Shown: positions 9,451 through 18,840 of the stretch, one piece after another
Layout of the letters: every line of letters begins with the position of its first letter
Position numbering within the stretch: position 1 is the stretch's first letter
DNA from: Flavobacterium difficile
GTDB taxonomy: Bacteria; Bacteroidota; Bacteroidia; Flavobacteriales; Flavobacteriaceae
Assembly: GCF_011392115.1 (NCBI RefSeq)
Contig: NZ_JAAJBT010000001.1
Location: forward strand, 603,767 to 667,766
Direction: 5' to 3'
DNA: 64,000 nt
Position numbers and translations under genes: made by a program
The notes under the pieces: model-generated
What the model saw: only the letters and a program-made list of their open reading frames with translations
Told to the model about the DNA's origin: nothing
Database searches by the model: none

Positions 9451-10293
9451 CTAAATTTTTATTCTTTCTAAAAAGTAGGAAGACCAATCTTTTGAAGGGT
9501 TGATTATAAAATGTTCTTTTTCTTGTTCGGCTCTGAAAAATACGATTCCCCATTGAAAGGTATCAATCGTAACTTTCACTTTTGGATGTTTTTTTATGAT
9601 TTCCCAGGCTTCTTCCATTTCTAAACTCCAATGAATGTCGTCAAAAATCCAAACGGAAGTATTGGTTATGGTGGGTAATAATTCTTCGAAATAAGCTAAA
9701 GTGGCTTTTTTCGAATGGTTCCCGTCGAAGTAGATGAGTTTCCAGTCGTGGTTTCCAGTTACAGTTTTTGGTTGGTAGTTTTTTAAGAAATAAGAGAACT
9801 CAGTGTTAATAAATTCAACATTATTTAATTTATGTGATTGACATTGATTTTTTGCGATTGACATTGTATTTGGACAACCTTCTAAACTTGTAATTTTTCC
9901 ATTTTTATTCCCTAACGAAAGGGCAGAAGTGGCTAATCCTAAAGACGTTCCAATTTCTAAAATTTCGGTTGGTTGAAAATAACGTACAATTCTGAATAAT
10001 AATTCGGCTCTTTTTGGAGAAATCCCAGCATTTTTTGCAATGGCTGATATTTTTCTTTTGTTTGATTTAAAAACGCGTGAACCCGCACCAAAATCTGTGA
10101 CTTCAATGATTTGATGTTCTTTTAATAGATTGTACCTGTAGTCTTCAAGAATTTCGTATTCTGGATATTTCGTTTTGTCGTAAAAGCATTTCGTAACCAA
10201 ATCAAACACAAATGGCGAATGCACACCGTGTTCGTTTTTGGAATTCCAAATAAAGTTTATGTATGTTTTTAAAATATGTAGCATTTTTTTCAT
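9451..10293 (-). CDS. Class I SAM-dependent methyltransferase
   Basis: The 280-residue protein has a Rossmann-type motif I, ILEIGTSLGLATSAL (111-125), then the acidic end of strand 2 (ITSLEGCPNTM) and WKLIYFDGNH, as in the O-methyltransferase group that includes catechol and caffeoyl-CoA types. The N-terminal 100 residues (NEHGVHSPFVFDL) are conserved in Bacteroidetes relatives as far as I recall. The methyl acceptor is unknown. It lies 70 bases downstream of the ABC-F gene, with a 59-base inverted repeat between. Confidence 0.82.
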   Translation of the reverse strand: MKKMLHILKTYINFIWNSKNEHGVHSPFVFDLVTKCFYDKTKYPEYEILEDYRYNLLKEHQIIEVTDFGAGSRVFKSNKRKISAIAKNAGISPKRAELLFRIVRYFQPTEILEIGTSLGLATSALSLGNKNGKITSLEGCPNTMSIAKNQCQSHKLNNVEFINTEFSYFLKNYQPKTVTGNHDWKLIYFDGNHSKKATLAYFEELLPTITNTSVWIFDDIHWSLEMEEAWEIIKKHPKVKVTIDTFQWGIVFFRAEQEKEHFIINPSKDWSSYFLERIKI

Positions 10294-10297
10294 GTAA

Positions 10298-10356
10298 AAC
10301 CATTAAGATATTAAGAAAATTAAGAAATCTGAATGTAACTTAATGCCTTAATGGTT
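10298..10356. repeat. 59-base inverted-repeat element
   Basis: A perfect 10-base inverted repeat, AACCATTAAG and CTTAATGGTT, frames an AT-rich centre that itself contains TTAAG/CTTAA pairs. It occupies the whole gap between the ABC-F stop and the methyltransferase start. It could act as a weak terminator but lacks a T-run. Confidence 0.55.
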
Positions 10357-10363
10357 CAAATAA

Positions 10364-12223
10364 TTACTCAATTTTGCTTGACAACTCAAACCAACGCTCT
10401 TCTTTTTCTTCTAAAGTTTGAATCACTTTTTGTAATTCTATAGCTTTGGCTTCAATTTTATCATCAGCGACTTTTCCATCCGCAAATTCTTGCTCAATTT
10501 GTTTCTTTTGGTATTCTAAATCTTTTATTTCTCTTTCAATTTTAGTAAACTCCTTTTGTTCGTTGAAAGTTAAACCAACTTTTGCCGTTTTTTCTTTCCA
10601 ACTTCCTTTATCAGTGCTCACACTGTTTAAAACTTTTGGTTCGGCAGAATCTTCATAACTTCTAAAATCGGAGTAATTTCCTGGGAAATCTTCAATTTCA
10701 CCCTGACCTCTAAATACAAATAAGTGATCTACAATTTTATCCATAAAATACCTGTCGTGACTCACAACTAATAAGCATCCGGGAAAATCTAACAAAAAAC
10801 TTTCTAACACATTTAACGTAACAATATCTAAATCATTGGTAGGTTCATCCAAAATTAAGAAATTCGGATTTTGAATTAATACCGTACACAAATACAAACG
10901 TTTTAATTCGCCACCACTTAATTTTTCTACAAAATCGTATTGTTTTTTCGCGTCAAATAAGAAACGTTCTAGCAATTGCGAAGCAGAAATAATTTTTCCT
11001 TTCGTAAGCGGAATATATTCTCCGTATTCTTTAATAATATCAATGACTTTCTGACCAGGTTTTGGATTGATTCCACTTTGTGTGTAATACCCAATTTTAA
11101 TCGTATCACCAATAATTACTTTACCAGAATCTGGTTCTATCGTTTTGGTTAATATGTTTAAGAATGTCGATTTCCCAGTTCCGTTTTTACCAATAATTCC
11201 GATACGTTCGCCACGTTGAAAAGCGTAAGTAAAGTCTTTTAAAATGGTTCTATCAGGGAAACTTTTGTTCAATTTTACCATTTCGATAATCTTGCTTCCC
11301 ATACGCTCCATGTTAATCTCAAGTTCAACCACGTTTTCCTTACGTCGACTTTCAGCTACAGCTTTGATTTGGTAAAAATCGTCTTGTCTAGATTTCGATT
11401 TGGTTGTTCTTGCTTTAGGTTGACGTCGCATCCAAGCTAATTCTTTAATGAATAAGTTTTGCGCTTTATCTATCGTAGCGTTTTCAGAAATTTGACGTTC
11501 TTCTTTTTTCTCTAAATAATACGAATAATTTCCTTTGTATTGATAAAGTTTTCCGTTATCTAATTCGATAATTTCGTTACACACACGCTCTAAAAAGAAA
11601 CGGTCGTGCGTTACCATAAATAAAGTAATGTTTTCTTTAGCGAAATAATCTTCTAACCATTCAATCATTTCTAAATCTAAGTGATTGGTTGGTTCGTCTA
11701 AGATTAATAAATCCGGACGATTAATTAGAATAATGGCTAACGATAAACGCTTTTTTTGTCCACCCGAAAGTTTATTGACTTTTAGTTTTAAATCGTCTAA
11801 CTTTAATTTTGATAAAATTTGTTTGTATTGTGTTTCGAAATCCCAAGCATTAAAACGATCCATATCGTCAAATGCTTTTTGGTATTTTTCTTCATTTTCA
11901 GGATTTTCTAACGCTTTTTCGTAGTTTCGAATTACCTGTAAAACTTCATTGTCCGAGGCGAAAATGCTTTCTTCAATGGTTAATTCGTCTTGTAAATTAA
12001 AATTCTGACTCAAAAAAGCCATTTTAATTCCTTTTCGAATCACAACTTGACCAGTATCCGGCTCATCATAACCATTGATGATGCTCATAATGGTAGTTTT
12101 TCCCGAACCATTTTTGGCGATAAAAGCTATTTTTTGATCTTTATTAATTCCGAAAGAAATGTCTTTAAAAAGAACACGTTCTCCGTATGATTTTGATATG
12201 TTTTCTACTGAAAGGTAATTCAT
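10364..12223 (-). CDS. ABC-F family ATPase, Uup-like
   Basis: The 619-residue protein has two ABC ATPase domains and no membrane segment, the ABC-F arrangement. The first has Walker A AKNGSGKTT and signature LSGGQKKRLSLA; the second has GKNGTGKST and LSGGELKRLYL, each with Walker B LILDEPTN. The linker between them is charged, and the last 75 residues form a coiled coil like the C-terminal domain of Uup. ABC-F proteins act on the ribosome, and Uup relatives are also linked to precise transposon excision. The start sits beside two TTTGTCAAT repeats in the leader (12230-12250). Confidence 0.9.
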   Translation of the reverse strand: MNYLSVENISKSYGERVLFKDISFGINKDQKIAFIAKNGSGKTTIMSIINGYDEPDTGQVVIRKGIKMAFLSQNFNLQDELTIEESIFASDNEVLQVIRNYEKALENPENEEKYQKAFDDMDRFNAWDFETQYKQILSKLKLDDLKLKVNKLSGGQKKRLSLAIILINRPDLLILDEPTNHLDLEMIEWLEDYFAKENITLFMVTHDRFFLERVCNEIIELDNGKLYQYKGNYSYYLEKKEERQISENATIDKAQNLFIKELAWMRRQPKARTTKSKSRQDDFYQIKAVAESRRKENVVELEINMERMGSKIIEMVKLNKSFPDRTILKDFTYAFQRGERIGIIGKNGTGKSTFLNILTKTIEPDSGKVIIGDTIKIGYYTQSGINPKPGQKVIDIIKEYGEYIPLTKGKIISASQLLERFLFDAKKQYDFVEKLSGGELKRLYLCTVLIQNPNFLILDEPTNDLDIVTLNVLESFLLDFPGCLLVVSHDRYFMDKIVDHLFVFRGQGEIEDFPGNYSDFRSYEDSAEPKVLNSVSTDKGSWKEKTAKVGLTFNEQKEFTKIEREIKDLEYQKKQIEQEFADGKVADDKIEAKAIELQKVIQTLEEKEERWFELSSKIE

Positions 12224-12340
12224 TTGTCAATTTATCTGTTTGTCAATGTGGCCATTCCGACTTTCGGAACAAGTTTCGCCAATTGTTTTGCAAAAATAGG
12301 TTATTGCATAGAATGAAGCAATCTTTTGTAATTAAATAAA

Positions 12341-12367
12341 AAAAGCTGTCGTTTCAGACAGCTTTTG
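12341..12367 (-). terminator. Terminator of the CocE/S15 peptidase gene
   Basis: A 9-bp stem AAAGCTGTC / GACAGCTTT is followed on the minus strand by a T-rich run. It sits just past the stop codon at 12371. Confidence 0.85.
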
Positions 12368-12370
12368 GAA

Positions 12371-14221
12371 TTATTTTAGGATTTCGACTTCGATGAAACT
12401 ATCATTTAAAATTTTAATGAAAGCTTTGGTGTAGTCTTCTTTATTGGCTAAATATTGATTGTCTAAATATTTTTGCGAATTAACTGCAAATAATGGATAA
12501 CAAGTACTTTGAATTTGGATTTGAATTTTATGCCCTTTTTTAAAAGTATGTAAAACATCTTGTAAACGGAAATTGACTTCAGTTGCTGTATTTGGAGTTA
12601 ATGCAGCTGGCGTTTCAAAGCTGTTTCTAAATCGAGCAGGCATAATTTCACTTCGTACCATTTGATGATAATTGGCATATAAAACAGTTGGTTTGTCAGT
12701 ATTTTGTGGCTCATCAATCGGATAGATATCAATAAGTTTTACAATAAAATCGGCATCTGTTGAAGTAGACATGATTTTTAATTTTGCCATAATTTCACCA
12801 GCTAAAGTAACATCTTCAGTTAAGTATTCGGTAGTAAAAGTTACTACATCTGGTCGGTTCAAAGCAAATCTTTGGTCTTCCGACATGTAATTTCTAGGAG
12901 TAAAACCATTCATGTCGCTTAAGTTCGTACTACTTGGAACGGGTTTGTTTGGATCACTGTAATATTCAGAATAACCAGTTGAAGTTGCTTTTTCATTGGT
13001 TATTTTTCCGTCTGTATTCAAATAGAAATTTAATTTGCTACTGTTTTTTGGTGGCCAATTTGCAAATTCTTTCCATTCTTTTTTTCCTGTATCAAACATG
13101 TAAGCTTCAGGAAGTGCTACTGCATTTTTTGAATTTTCTTTTAAATAATGATTGAAGAATTTGTATTCCATATTTTTTTGGTAAAACGTAGCGATACTAT
13201 CTCCAAAATAAATATCATTATGAAAATGTTTCCCGGCTTCTCTCGACCAACCACCATGTGAAAATGGCCCCATTACAATAGTGTTTTTCGCTTTTGGATT
13301 GTTCTTTTCTATGGTTTTGTAAATGTTCAAAGGTCCAGCTAAATCTTCTGCATCGAACCAGCCACCAACTGTCATTACCGCATGTTTGATGTTTTTTAAA
13401 TGAGGAAGCAAGTTTCTAGATTTCCAAAAGGCATCATAACTAGGATGATTTACAATTTCTTGCATGAAAAAATTATTCTTATAATGTTTATCTACACCTT
13501 CTTTTAAAGTTCCCAATTCATTATAAAATATAGAACCGTCTCTAGATGTAGTTTTAATGTTTTGATCTGAATACCATGCTTTGTTCTCTGCTTTAGTTTT
13601 TTGAACACCAAATACTGGAAACGTTTTGAAATAGCCCATTAAAAAAGCACCATTATGATGAAAATCATCAAAAAAGAAATCAGATATTGGCGCTTGTGGC
13701 GATGAGGCTACTAATGCAGGATGATTGGCTAAAGCTCCAACAGCAGAATAAAAACCTGGGTAAGAAGTTCCATATTGTCCAACCTTTCCGTTATTATTAG
13801 CTATGTTTTTTACCAACCAATCTACCGTATCATAAGTGTCAGTACTTTCGTCAATATCTTTTTTGGTTTTGTGTTCCACTTGTGGTGTCATATTGGTAAA
13901 AACACCTTCACTCATATATCTTCCTCTAACATCCTGATATACAAAAATGTATTTGTCTTTGTATAAGAAAGTATTCGGTCCCAACGATTTTTTATAGTTT
14001 TCTTCACCATAAGGCGCTACACTATAACAAGTTCGTTGCATTAAAATTGGATACTTTTTGTCTTTTGAACAGTCTTTTGGGGTATAAATGGCAGTGAATA
14101 ATTTTACGCCATCACGCATAGTGATGTAAACTTCTTTTTTGGTGTAAGCTTCTTTTGAATCTACTTGCGCTTGTAAAGAAAAAGCACATAAAAGTAAAAG
14201 CGTCTTGAAAATAGATTTCAT
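12371..14221 (-). CDS. CocE/NonD family secreted hydrolase (peptidase S15, X-Pro dipeptidyl-peptidase-like)
   Basis: The 616-residue protein has a signal peptide (about 1-19, SLQAQ). An alpha/beta hydrolase domain carries the S15 nucleophile motif GQYGTSYPG (S153), with DVRGRYMSEG (97-106) before it. VGGWFDAEDL supplies a candidate acid and GPFSHGGW a candidate His. The C-terminal part (about 400-616) matches the jelly-roll PepX C-terminal domain. Relatives hydrolyse X-Pro peptides, alpha-amino acid esters or glutaryl-7-ACA, so the substrate is open. It is monocistronic with its own terminator. Confidence 0.9.
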   Translation of the reverse strand: MKSIFKTLLLLCAFSLQAQVDSKEAYTKKEVYITMRDGVKLFTAIYTPKDCSKDKKYPILMQRTCYSVAPYGEENYKKSLGPNTFLYKDKYIFVYQDVRGRYMSEGVFTNMTPQVEHKTKKDIDESTDTYDTVDWLVKNIANNNGKVGQYGTSYPGFYSAVGALANHPALVASSPQAPISDFFFDDFHHNGAFLMGYFKTFPVFGVQKTKAENKAWYSDQNIKTTSRDGSIFYNELGTLKEGVDKHYKNNFFMQEIVNHPSYDAFWKSRNLLPHLKNIKHAVMTVGGWFDAEDLAGPLNIYKTIEKNNPKAKNTIVMGPFSHGGWSREAGKHFHNDIYFGDSIATFYQKNMEYKFFNHYLKENSKNAVALPEAYMFDTGKKEWKEFANWPPKNSSKLNFYLNTDGKITNEKATSTGYSEYYSDPNKPVPSSTNLSDMNGFTPRNYMSEDQRFALNRPDVVTFTTEYLTEDVTLAGEIMAKLKIMSTSTDADFIVKLIDIYPIDEPQNTDKPTVLYANYHQMVRSEIMPARFRNSFETPAALTPNTATEVNFRLQDVLHTFKKGHKIQIQIQSTCYPLFAVNSQKYLDNQYLANKEDYTKAFIKILNDSFIEVEILK

Positions 14222-14327
14222 TTTTGTTAGTTTAGTTGGATAATTTTTTAGTTCACTAAGATATTACGTTTTTTTTAAATCTTTTTGTTAATGTTTTATT
14301 AAAATAAACTTTTGTTATCTTCGCAAC

Positions 14328-15494
14328 ATGCAACTATCTGTAATTATCCTTAATTATAACGTTCGTTATTTTTTAGAGCAATGTGTTTTAAGTGTTCAAA
14401 AAGCACTTGAGCACCTTGATGCTGAGATAATTGTAGTCGATAATCATTCTCCTGATGATAGTTGTGTAATGATGAAACAATTGTTTCCAAACATCAAATT
14501 AATTGAAAATAAAGAAAATGTAGGTTTTCCAAAAGGGAATAATGTAGCAGTGGCTGAAGCGAAAGGTGAATACATTTGCATTTTAAATCCGGATACGGTT
14601 GTTGCAGAAGATACTTTTACTAAAATACTGAACTCTAAAAACTGGCAACTGAACACCGGAATAATCGGGTGTAAGCTCATTGATGGTACTGGAAATTTTT
14701 TGCCTGAGAGTAAGCGTGGTGTTCCTACTCCTTGGGTAGCTTTTACCAAAATTTTTGGCTTGTATAAATTATCAAATGTTTTTGGAAAATATTATGCACA
14801 GCATTTAACGGAAAATCAATCAGGTAATGTCGATATTTTAGTTGGTGCTTTTATGGTCTTAAAACGCAATCTGTATTTGCAAGTCGGTGGTTTTGATGAA
14901 AATTGCTTTATGTATTCAGATGATATCGATTTGAGTTACATGATTCAAAAACTCGGTAAAGAGAATTTTTATTTTCATGAAACTTCTGTGATTCATTACA
15001 AAGGAGAAAGTACGGTTCGAGATGAAAAGTATATCCAACGTTTCCGTGAAGCGATGCAATTTTTCTATAAAAAACATTTTAAAAAGTCGGTGTTTTTTGA
15101 TGTGATGATGCAAGTGGGAAGTTTCGTTTTTACGATTTTCAAACAAAAACAACAAAAAAATATCAGTAAAAAGATTTTTCAGTATATTTTAGTTACCAAA
15201 AACGCTGAAAATGAGAATGTTGTTTCAGAGATTTTATCAAAAAAAGAATTTTCATTTGTTCTGAGAATTTTTGATAAAATGAATGTTTTAGAAAAAGAAA
15301 TTCAAGAATTTAAAAAACAGAAATGTAATTATGAAGTAATTTTCGATACTTATTCATTTAGTTTTAAAGAAATTATCGATTTTATGGAAAAAAATAAATC
15401 TAAAAATATTACTTTTAAGAATTATATTTCGCAATCAAATTACTTAATTGGTAGTAATAACGCAAACGATAGAGGTGAAGTATTGAAATTATGA
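14328..15494 (+). CDS. Family 2 glycosyltransferase
   Basis: The 388-residue protein has an N-terminal GT-A domain: nucleotide-binding start LSVIILNYN, the DNHSPDDS loop, the metal-binding ICILNPDT region, and the acceptor-side MYSDDIDLSYMI. This resembles the rhamnosyltransferase-like group acting on surface polysaccharides. Residues about 250-388 form a Lys-rich C-terminal extension with one hydrophobic stretch, without a domain I recognise. A TATCTTCG box lies at about 14314, close to the ATG. Sugar donor and acceptor are unknown. Confidence 0.88.
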   Translation: MQLSVIILNYNVRYFLEQCVLSVQKALEHLDAEIIVVDNHSPDDSCVMMKQLFPNIKLIENKENVGFPKGNNVAVAEAKGEYICILNPDTVVAEDTFTKILNSKNWQLNTGIIGCKLIDGTGNFLPESKRGVPTPWVAFTKIFGLYKLSNVFGKYYAQHLTENQSGNVDILVGAFMVLKRNLYLQVGGFDENCFMYSDDIDLSYMIQKLGKENFYFHETSVIHYKGESTVRDEKYIQRFREAMQFFYKKHFKKSVFFDVMMQVGSFVFTIFKQKQQKNISKKIFQYILVTKNAENENVVSEILSKKEFSFVLRIFDKMNVLEKEIQEFKKQKCNYEVIFDTYSFSFKEIIDFMEKNKSKNITFKNYISQSNYLIGSNNANDRGEVLKL

Positions 15495-15578
15495 ATTTTT
15501 GATGATATCATTATAAAACATCAAAATAATTAGTATTTTTGCATTAAAATTTAAAGAACACAACATTACAATAATAAT

Positions 15579-16889
15579 ATGGCAAGATTTGAATTGAAAC
15601 TTCCAAAAATGGGAGAAAGTGTTGCGGAAGCAACCATTACAAATTGGTTAAAAAAAGTAGGTGAAACTATTGAAATGGATGAAGCAGTTTTAGAAATTGC
15701 AACAGACAAAGTGGATAGTGAAGTGCCTTCAGAAGTTTCTGGAACTTTGGTTGAAATTTTGTTTCAAGTAGATGATGTGGTTCAAGTTGGACAAACCATT
15801 GCCATTATTGAAACGGAAGGTGGTGCTGTTTCAGCGACTCCAGAAGTAAAATTAGAAGCTCCAGTTGCGGTTGCAGAAGTTGTGAAAACAGTTGAAGCAG
15901 CTATTGAAACTAGTGCTCCAGCAGATTTTTCTGGTTCAGATAAATTCTTTTCACCCTTAGTAAAAAATATGGCTAAAGCGGAAGGGATTTCTTTAGCAGA
16001 ACTAGAAACAATTGCAGGTTCTGGTAAAGAGGGTCGTGTAAACAAAGAAGATATTCTAAAATATATTGCAAATAGAGGTACAGTTGTTATTCCAGCTGCA
16101 GCAGTTGCTGCTCCGGTTGTTGCAACAGTAAAAGCCGAAGCGCCAGTAGCACAAAAAGCAGCTCCAGTTTCTGTAAATGGAGGTGACGAAATTGTGGAAA
16201 TGGACAGAATGCGTAAGTTAATTTCTGGCTACATGGTAGCATCAGTACAAACTTCAGCTCACGTACAATCTTTTATTGAAGTAGATGTAACTAACATTGT
16301 AAAATGGCGAGATAAAGTAAAATCAGCTTTTGAAAAACGCGAAGGTGAAAAGTTAACGTTTACACCAATTATGATGGAAGCGGTAGCTAAAGCTTTGAAA
16401 GATTTCCCAGGAATGAATATTTCTGTAGATGGAGATTATATTATTAAGCGTAAAAACATCAACTTAGGGATGGCGGCAGCTTTACCGAACGGAAACTTAA
16501 TTGTTCCTGTAATTAAAAATGCAGATCAATTGAATTTAGTTGGAATGGCTAAAGCGGTAAACGATTTAGGAAGTCGTGCTAAAGCAGGAAAATTAAAACC
16601 AGACGATACACAAGGTGGGACTTATACGGTAACTAACGTGGGAACATTTGGTTCGGTTTTTGGAACGCCAATTATCAACCAACCACAAGTGGGTATTTTA
16701 GCTTTAGGAGCGATTAGAAAAGTACCAGCTGTTATTGAAACTCCGGAAGGAGACTTCATTGGCATTCGTCAGAAAATGTTCTTATCACACTCTTATGATC
16801 ATAGAGTGGTAGATGGTGCTTTAGGTGGAAGTTTCGTGAAACGTGTAGCAGAATATTTAGAAGCTTGGGATATCAATAGAGATTTCTAA
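15579..16889 (+). CDS. 2-oxo acid dehydrogenase complex E2 (dihydrolipoamide acyltransferase)
   Basis: The 436-residue protein has one lipoyl domain (1-75) with the lipoylated lysine in EIATDKVDSEV (K44). A hinge rich in Ala, Val, Pro and Glu follows, then an E1/E3-binding domain (about 120-162, FSPLVKNMAKAEG) and a second hinge. The catalytic acyltransferase domain ends with SYDHRVVDGALGG (H408, D412). E2 transfers the acyl group from lipoate to CoA. Substrate class (pyruvate, 2-oxoglutarate or branched-chain) cannot be fixed, since no E1 or E3 gene is adjacent; the single lipoyl domain suggests the branched-chain or 2-oxoglutarate type. TATTTTTG at 15534-15541 is a likely -7 box, and a strong terminator follows. 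Confidence 0.92.
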   Translation: MARFELKLPKMGESVAEATITNWLKKVGETIEMDEAVLEIATDKVDSEVPSEVSGTLVEILFQVDDVVQVGQTIAIIETEGGAVSATPEVKLEAPVAVAEVVKTVEAAIETSAPADFSGSDKFFSPLVKNMAKAEGISLAELETIAGSGKEGRVNKEDILKYIANRGTVVIPAAAVAAPVVATVKAEAPVAQKAAPVSVNGGDEIVEMDRMRKLISGYMVASVQTSAHVQSFIEVDVTNIVKWRDKVKSAFEKREGEKLTFTPIMMEAVAKALKDFPGMNISVDGDYIIKRKNINLGMAAALPNGNLIVPVIKNADQLNLVGMAKAVNDLGSRAKAGKLKPDDTQGGTYTVTNVGTFGSVFGTPIINQPQVGILALGAIRKVPAVIETPEGDFIGIRQKMFLSHSYDHRVVDGALGGSFVKRVAEYLEAWDINRDF

Positions 16890-16905
16890 TCATAAAATAT
16901 ATTTA

Positions 16906-16938
16906 AAAATACCCGATAAGAATTTATCGGGTATTTTG
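16906..16938 (+). terminator. Terminator after the E2 gene
   Basis: A 14-bp near-perfect stem AAAATACCCGATAA / TTATCGGGTATTTT with a 4-base loop, followed by T-rich sequence. Confidence 0.9.
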
Positions 16939-17043
16939 TTTAAAAAAGAATTTTTCTTTCAAACAAAATTACTATTCTTTAATTTCTTAAAAATAGTAAA
17001 ATTTTGTTTCGAAGTTCTATCTTTGCAGTTCTAAAATAGTAAA

Positions 17044-17814
17044 ATGGAACTTAAACTTACAAGACCAATTTGTTTCTTCGATTTAGAAACAACAGGAATA
17101 GATGTTGGAAAAGATAGAATTGTTGAAATTTCTGTTTTTAAAGTGTTTCCAAATGGAAATAAAGAAAGTAAAACGTGGTTAGTAAATCCTACTATTCCAA
17201 TCCCACCTCAAACTACTGCTGTTCACGGAATTACAAATGAAAAAGTAGCCAATGAACCTACCTTCGCAGAATTGTCTTCTCAAATTTATAATATGATAAA
17301 AGATTCAGATTTGGCAGGATATAATTCTGATAGATTTGATATTCCTTTACTAGCAGAAGAAATGCTTCGTGCCGGTGTAGATTTCGATATGAAAAATCGC
17401 GTTTCGATTGATGTACAAACTATTTTTCATAAAAAAGAAGAAAGAACACTTGCTGCAGCTTTGAAATTTTATTGTGGAAAAACGTTAGAAAATGCGCATT
17501 CTGCAGCAGCAGACACTATGGCCACTTATGAAATTTTATTAGGGCAATTAGAAAGATATCCTGATCTGCAAAATGATGTAAAAGCCTTATCTGAATTCAC
17601 TACTCGCAAAAAATCAGTAGATTTTGCCGGAATGATTGTGATGAATGACAAAGGTCAAGAAATGTTTAGTTTCGGGAAATATAAAAATGTTTTAGTGGAT
17701 GAGGTTTTTGATAAAGATCCAGGTTATTTCGGTTGGATTCAAGGTGCCGATTTTCCACTTTACACTAAAAAAGTATTAACAGGTTTGAAATTAAGAAGAT
17801 TAAATACTAAGTAG
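17044..17814 (+). CDS. DEDDh 3'-5' exonuclease
   Basis: The 256-residue protein has all DnaQ-fold exonuclease residues: D13 and E15 in FFDLETTG, D99 in YNSDRFDIPLL, and H152/D157 in AHSAAADT. HGITNEKV is also typical of the family. The C-terminal 60 residues (FSFGKYKNVLVDEVFDKDPGYF and on) match the extra module found in exonuclease X-like proteins. It may act in proofreading or repair, but it is not fused to a polymerase. TATCTTTG at 17018-17025 is a -7 box. The FAH gene starts one base after its stop and the Hpt gene follows directly, indicating an operon. Confidence 0.88.
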   Translation: MELKLTRPICFFDLETTGIDVGKDRIVEISVFKVFPNGNKESKTWLVNPTIPIPPQTTAVHGITNEKVANEPTFAELSSQIYNMIKDSDLAGYNSDRFDIPLLAEEMLRAGVDFDMKNRVSIDVQTIFHKKEERTLAAALKFYCGKTLENAHSAAADTMATYEILLGQLERYPDLQNDVKALSEFTTRKKSVDFAGMIVMNDKGQEMFSFGKYKNVLVDEVFDKDPGYFGWIQGADFPLYTKKVLTGLKLRRLNTK

Positions 17815-17815
17815 T

Positions 17816-18427
17816 ATGAAGATTATTTGTATTGGTAGAAATTATGCAGACCATATTTCAGAATTAAATAACGAACGACCAGTCGAACCAGTTATTTTTA
17901 TGAAGCCAGATACGGCTATTTTACCAAAAAAGACGCCTTTTGTGATCCCAGAATTTAGTCAAGACGTTCATCATGAAGTGGAGGTTTTAGTTAAAATATG
18001 TAAAGTTGGAAAATATATAAGTACTAAATTTGCCCACAAATATTATGATGAAATTGGTTTGGGAATCGATTTCACCGCTCGTGATGTGCAAACTATGTTA
18101 AAAGAAAAAGGCCTTCCATGGGAAAAAGCTAAGGCTTTTGACCATTCAGCGATTATTGGTGACTTTTTACCGAAAAAAAGTTATTCTTCTCTAGAAAATA
18201 TTAACTTTGAATTAAGGAAAAATTCCGAAATTGCTCAAAAAGGCTCAACTTCTATGATGTTGTGGAATATTGACGAAATTGTTTCGTATGTTTCACAATA
18301 TTTTACTTTAAAAAAAGGAGATATCATTTTTACAGGAACACCAAAAGGTGTAGCAGCTGTTAAAGAAAATGATATTTTAGAAGGTTTTTTAGAAGGCAAA
18401 CAAATGTTTAAAATTCAAGTTAAATAA
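17816..18427 (+). CDS. Fumarylacetoacetate hydrolase family protein
   Basis: The 203-residue length and the motifs KIICIGRNYADH, FMKPDTAILP, HHEVEVLVKI and FTGTPKGV place this in the FAH/FAHD1 family. The acidic residues of HHEVE bind the metal ion in relatives. Family members split or decarboxylate acylpyruvates and oxaloacetate, or act as isomerases in aromatic breakdown. The short form resembles FAHD1-type acylpyruvase. It sits between the exonuclease and the Hpt gene with almost no spacing, so its neighbours do not suggest a pathway. Confidence 0.9.
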   Translation: MKIICIGRNYADHISELNNERPVEPVIFMKPDTAILPKKTPFVIPEFSQDVHHEVEVLVKICKVGKYISTKFAHKYYDEIGLGIDFTARDVQTMLKEKGLPWEKAKAFDHSAIIGDFLPKKSYSSLENINFELRKNSEIAQKGSTSMMLWNIDEIVSYVSQYFTLKKGDIIFTGTPKGVAAVKENDILEGFLEGKQMFKIQVK

Positions 18428-18772
18428 ATGGCATTACAATATAATTTATCCAAAGTATATGAAATATCTGAAAATGATAACGAGTTTGCCTTGCAAATTG
18501 TTTCATTATTTTTAGAAGAAGTTCCTTTAGAAATTCAATCTATGAAAAATGCTATTGAACTTAAAGATTATACTCAAACTTACGCATCAGCTCATAAAAT
18601 AAAACCAACTTTAGATTTATTAGGTATGGATATTGCTTATGAAGATAATATGCAAATTATGAATTGGACAAAAGAAGAAGGAAAACGTAAAGAGATTAAA
18701 GAAGTATTTAAATCTTTAAGATCCAGAATTAATGATGCCGCAGATGAAATAAAAAAAGATTTTAATCTATAA
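18428..18772 (+). CDS. Hpt (histidine phosphotransfer) domain protein
   Basis: This 114-residue protein is an all-helical Hpt domain with the phospho-accepting His in ASAHKIKPTLDLLGM (H56), a typical H-K-x-K-x-x-x-x-L-G pattern. Such proteins carry phosphate between hybrid histidine kinases and response regulators. No kinase or regulator is encoded nearby, so its partners are elsewhere. The ATG immediately follows the FAH stop codon, so translation is probably coupled. A terminator follows. Confidence 0.88.
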   Translation: MALQYNLSKVYEISENDNEFALQIVSLFLEEVPLEIQSMKNAIELKDYTQTYASAHKIKPTLDLLGMDIAYEDNMQIMNWTKEEGKRKEIKEVFKSLRSRINDAADEIKKDFNL

Positions 18773-18793
18773 GCTATCTTTTAATATATAATT

Positions 18794-18817
18794 AACCTCG
18801 CTTTAAGCGGGGTTTTC
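18794..18817 (+). terminator. Terminator of the exonuclease-FAH-Hpt operon
   Basis: The stem AACCTCGCTT / AAGCGGGGTT contains one T-G pair and is followed by TTTTC and a T-rich run. It also immediately precedes the TATTTTTG box (18819-18826) likely to serve cinA. Confidence 0.8.
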
Positions 18818-18840
18818 TTATTTTTGCACAAATTTTAAAT

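Noticed and set aside
12230..12290. Possible hairpin CCGACTTTCGG in the ABC-F leader
   Set aside because: The stem is only 3-4 bp and there is no second copy or T-run, so I do not call it a regulatory structure.
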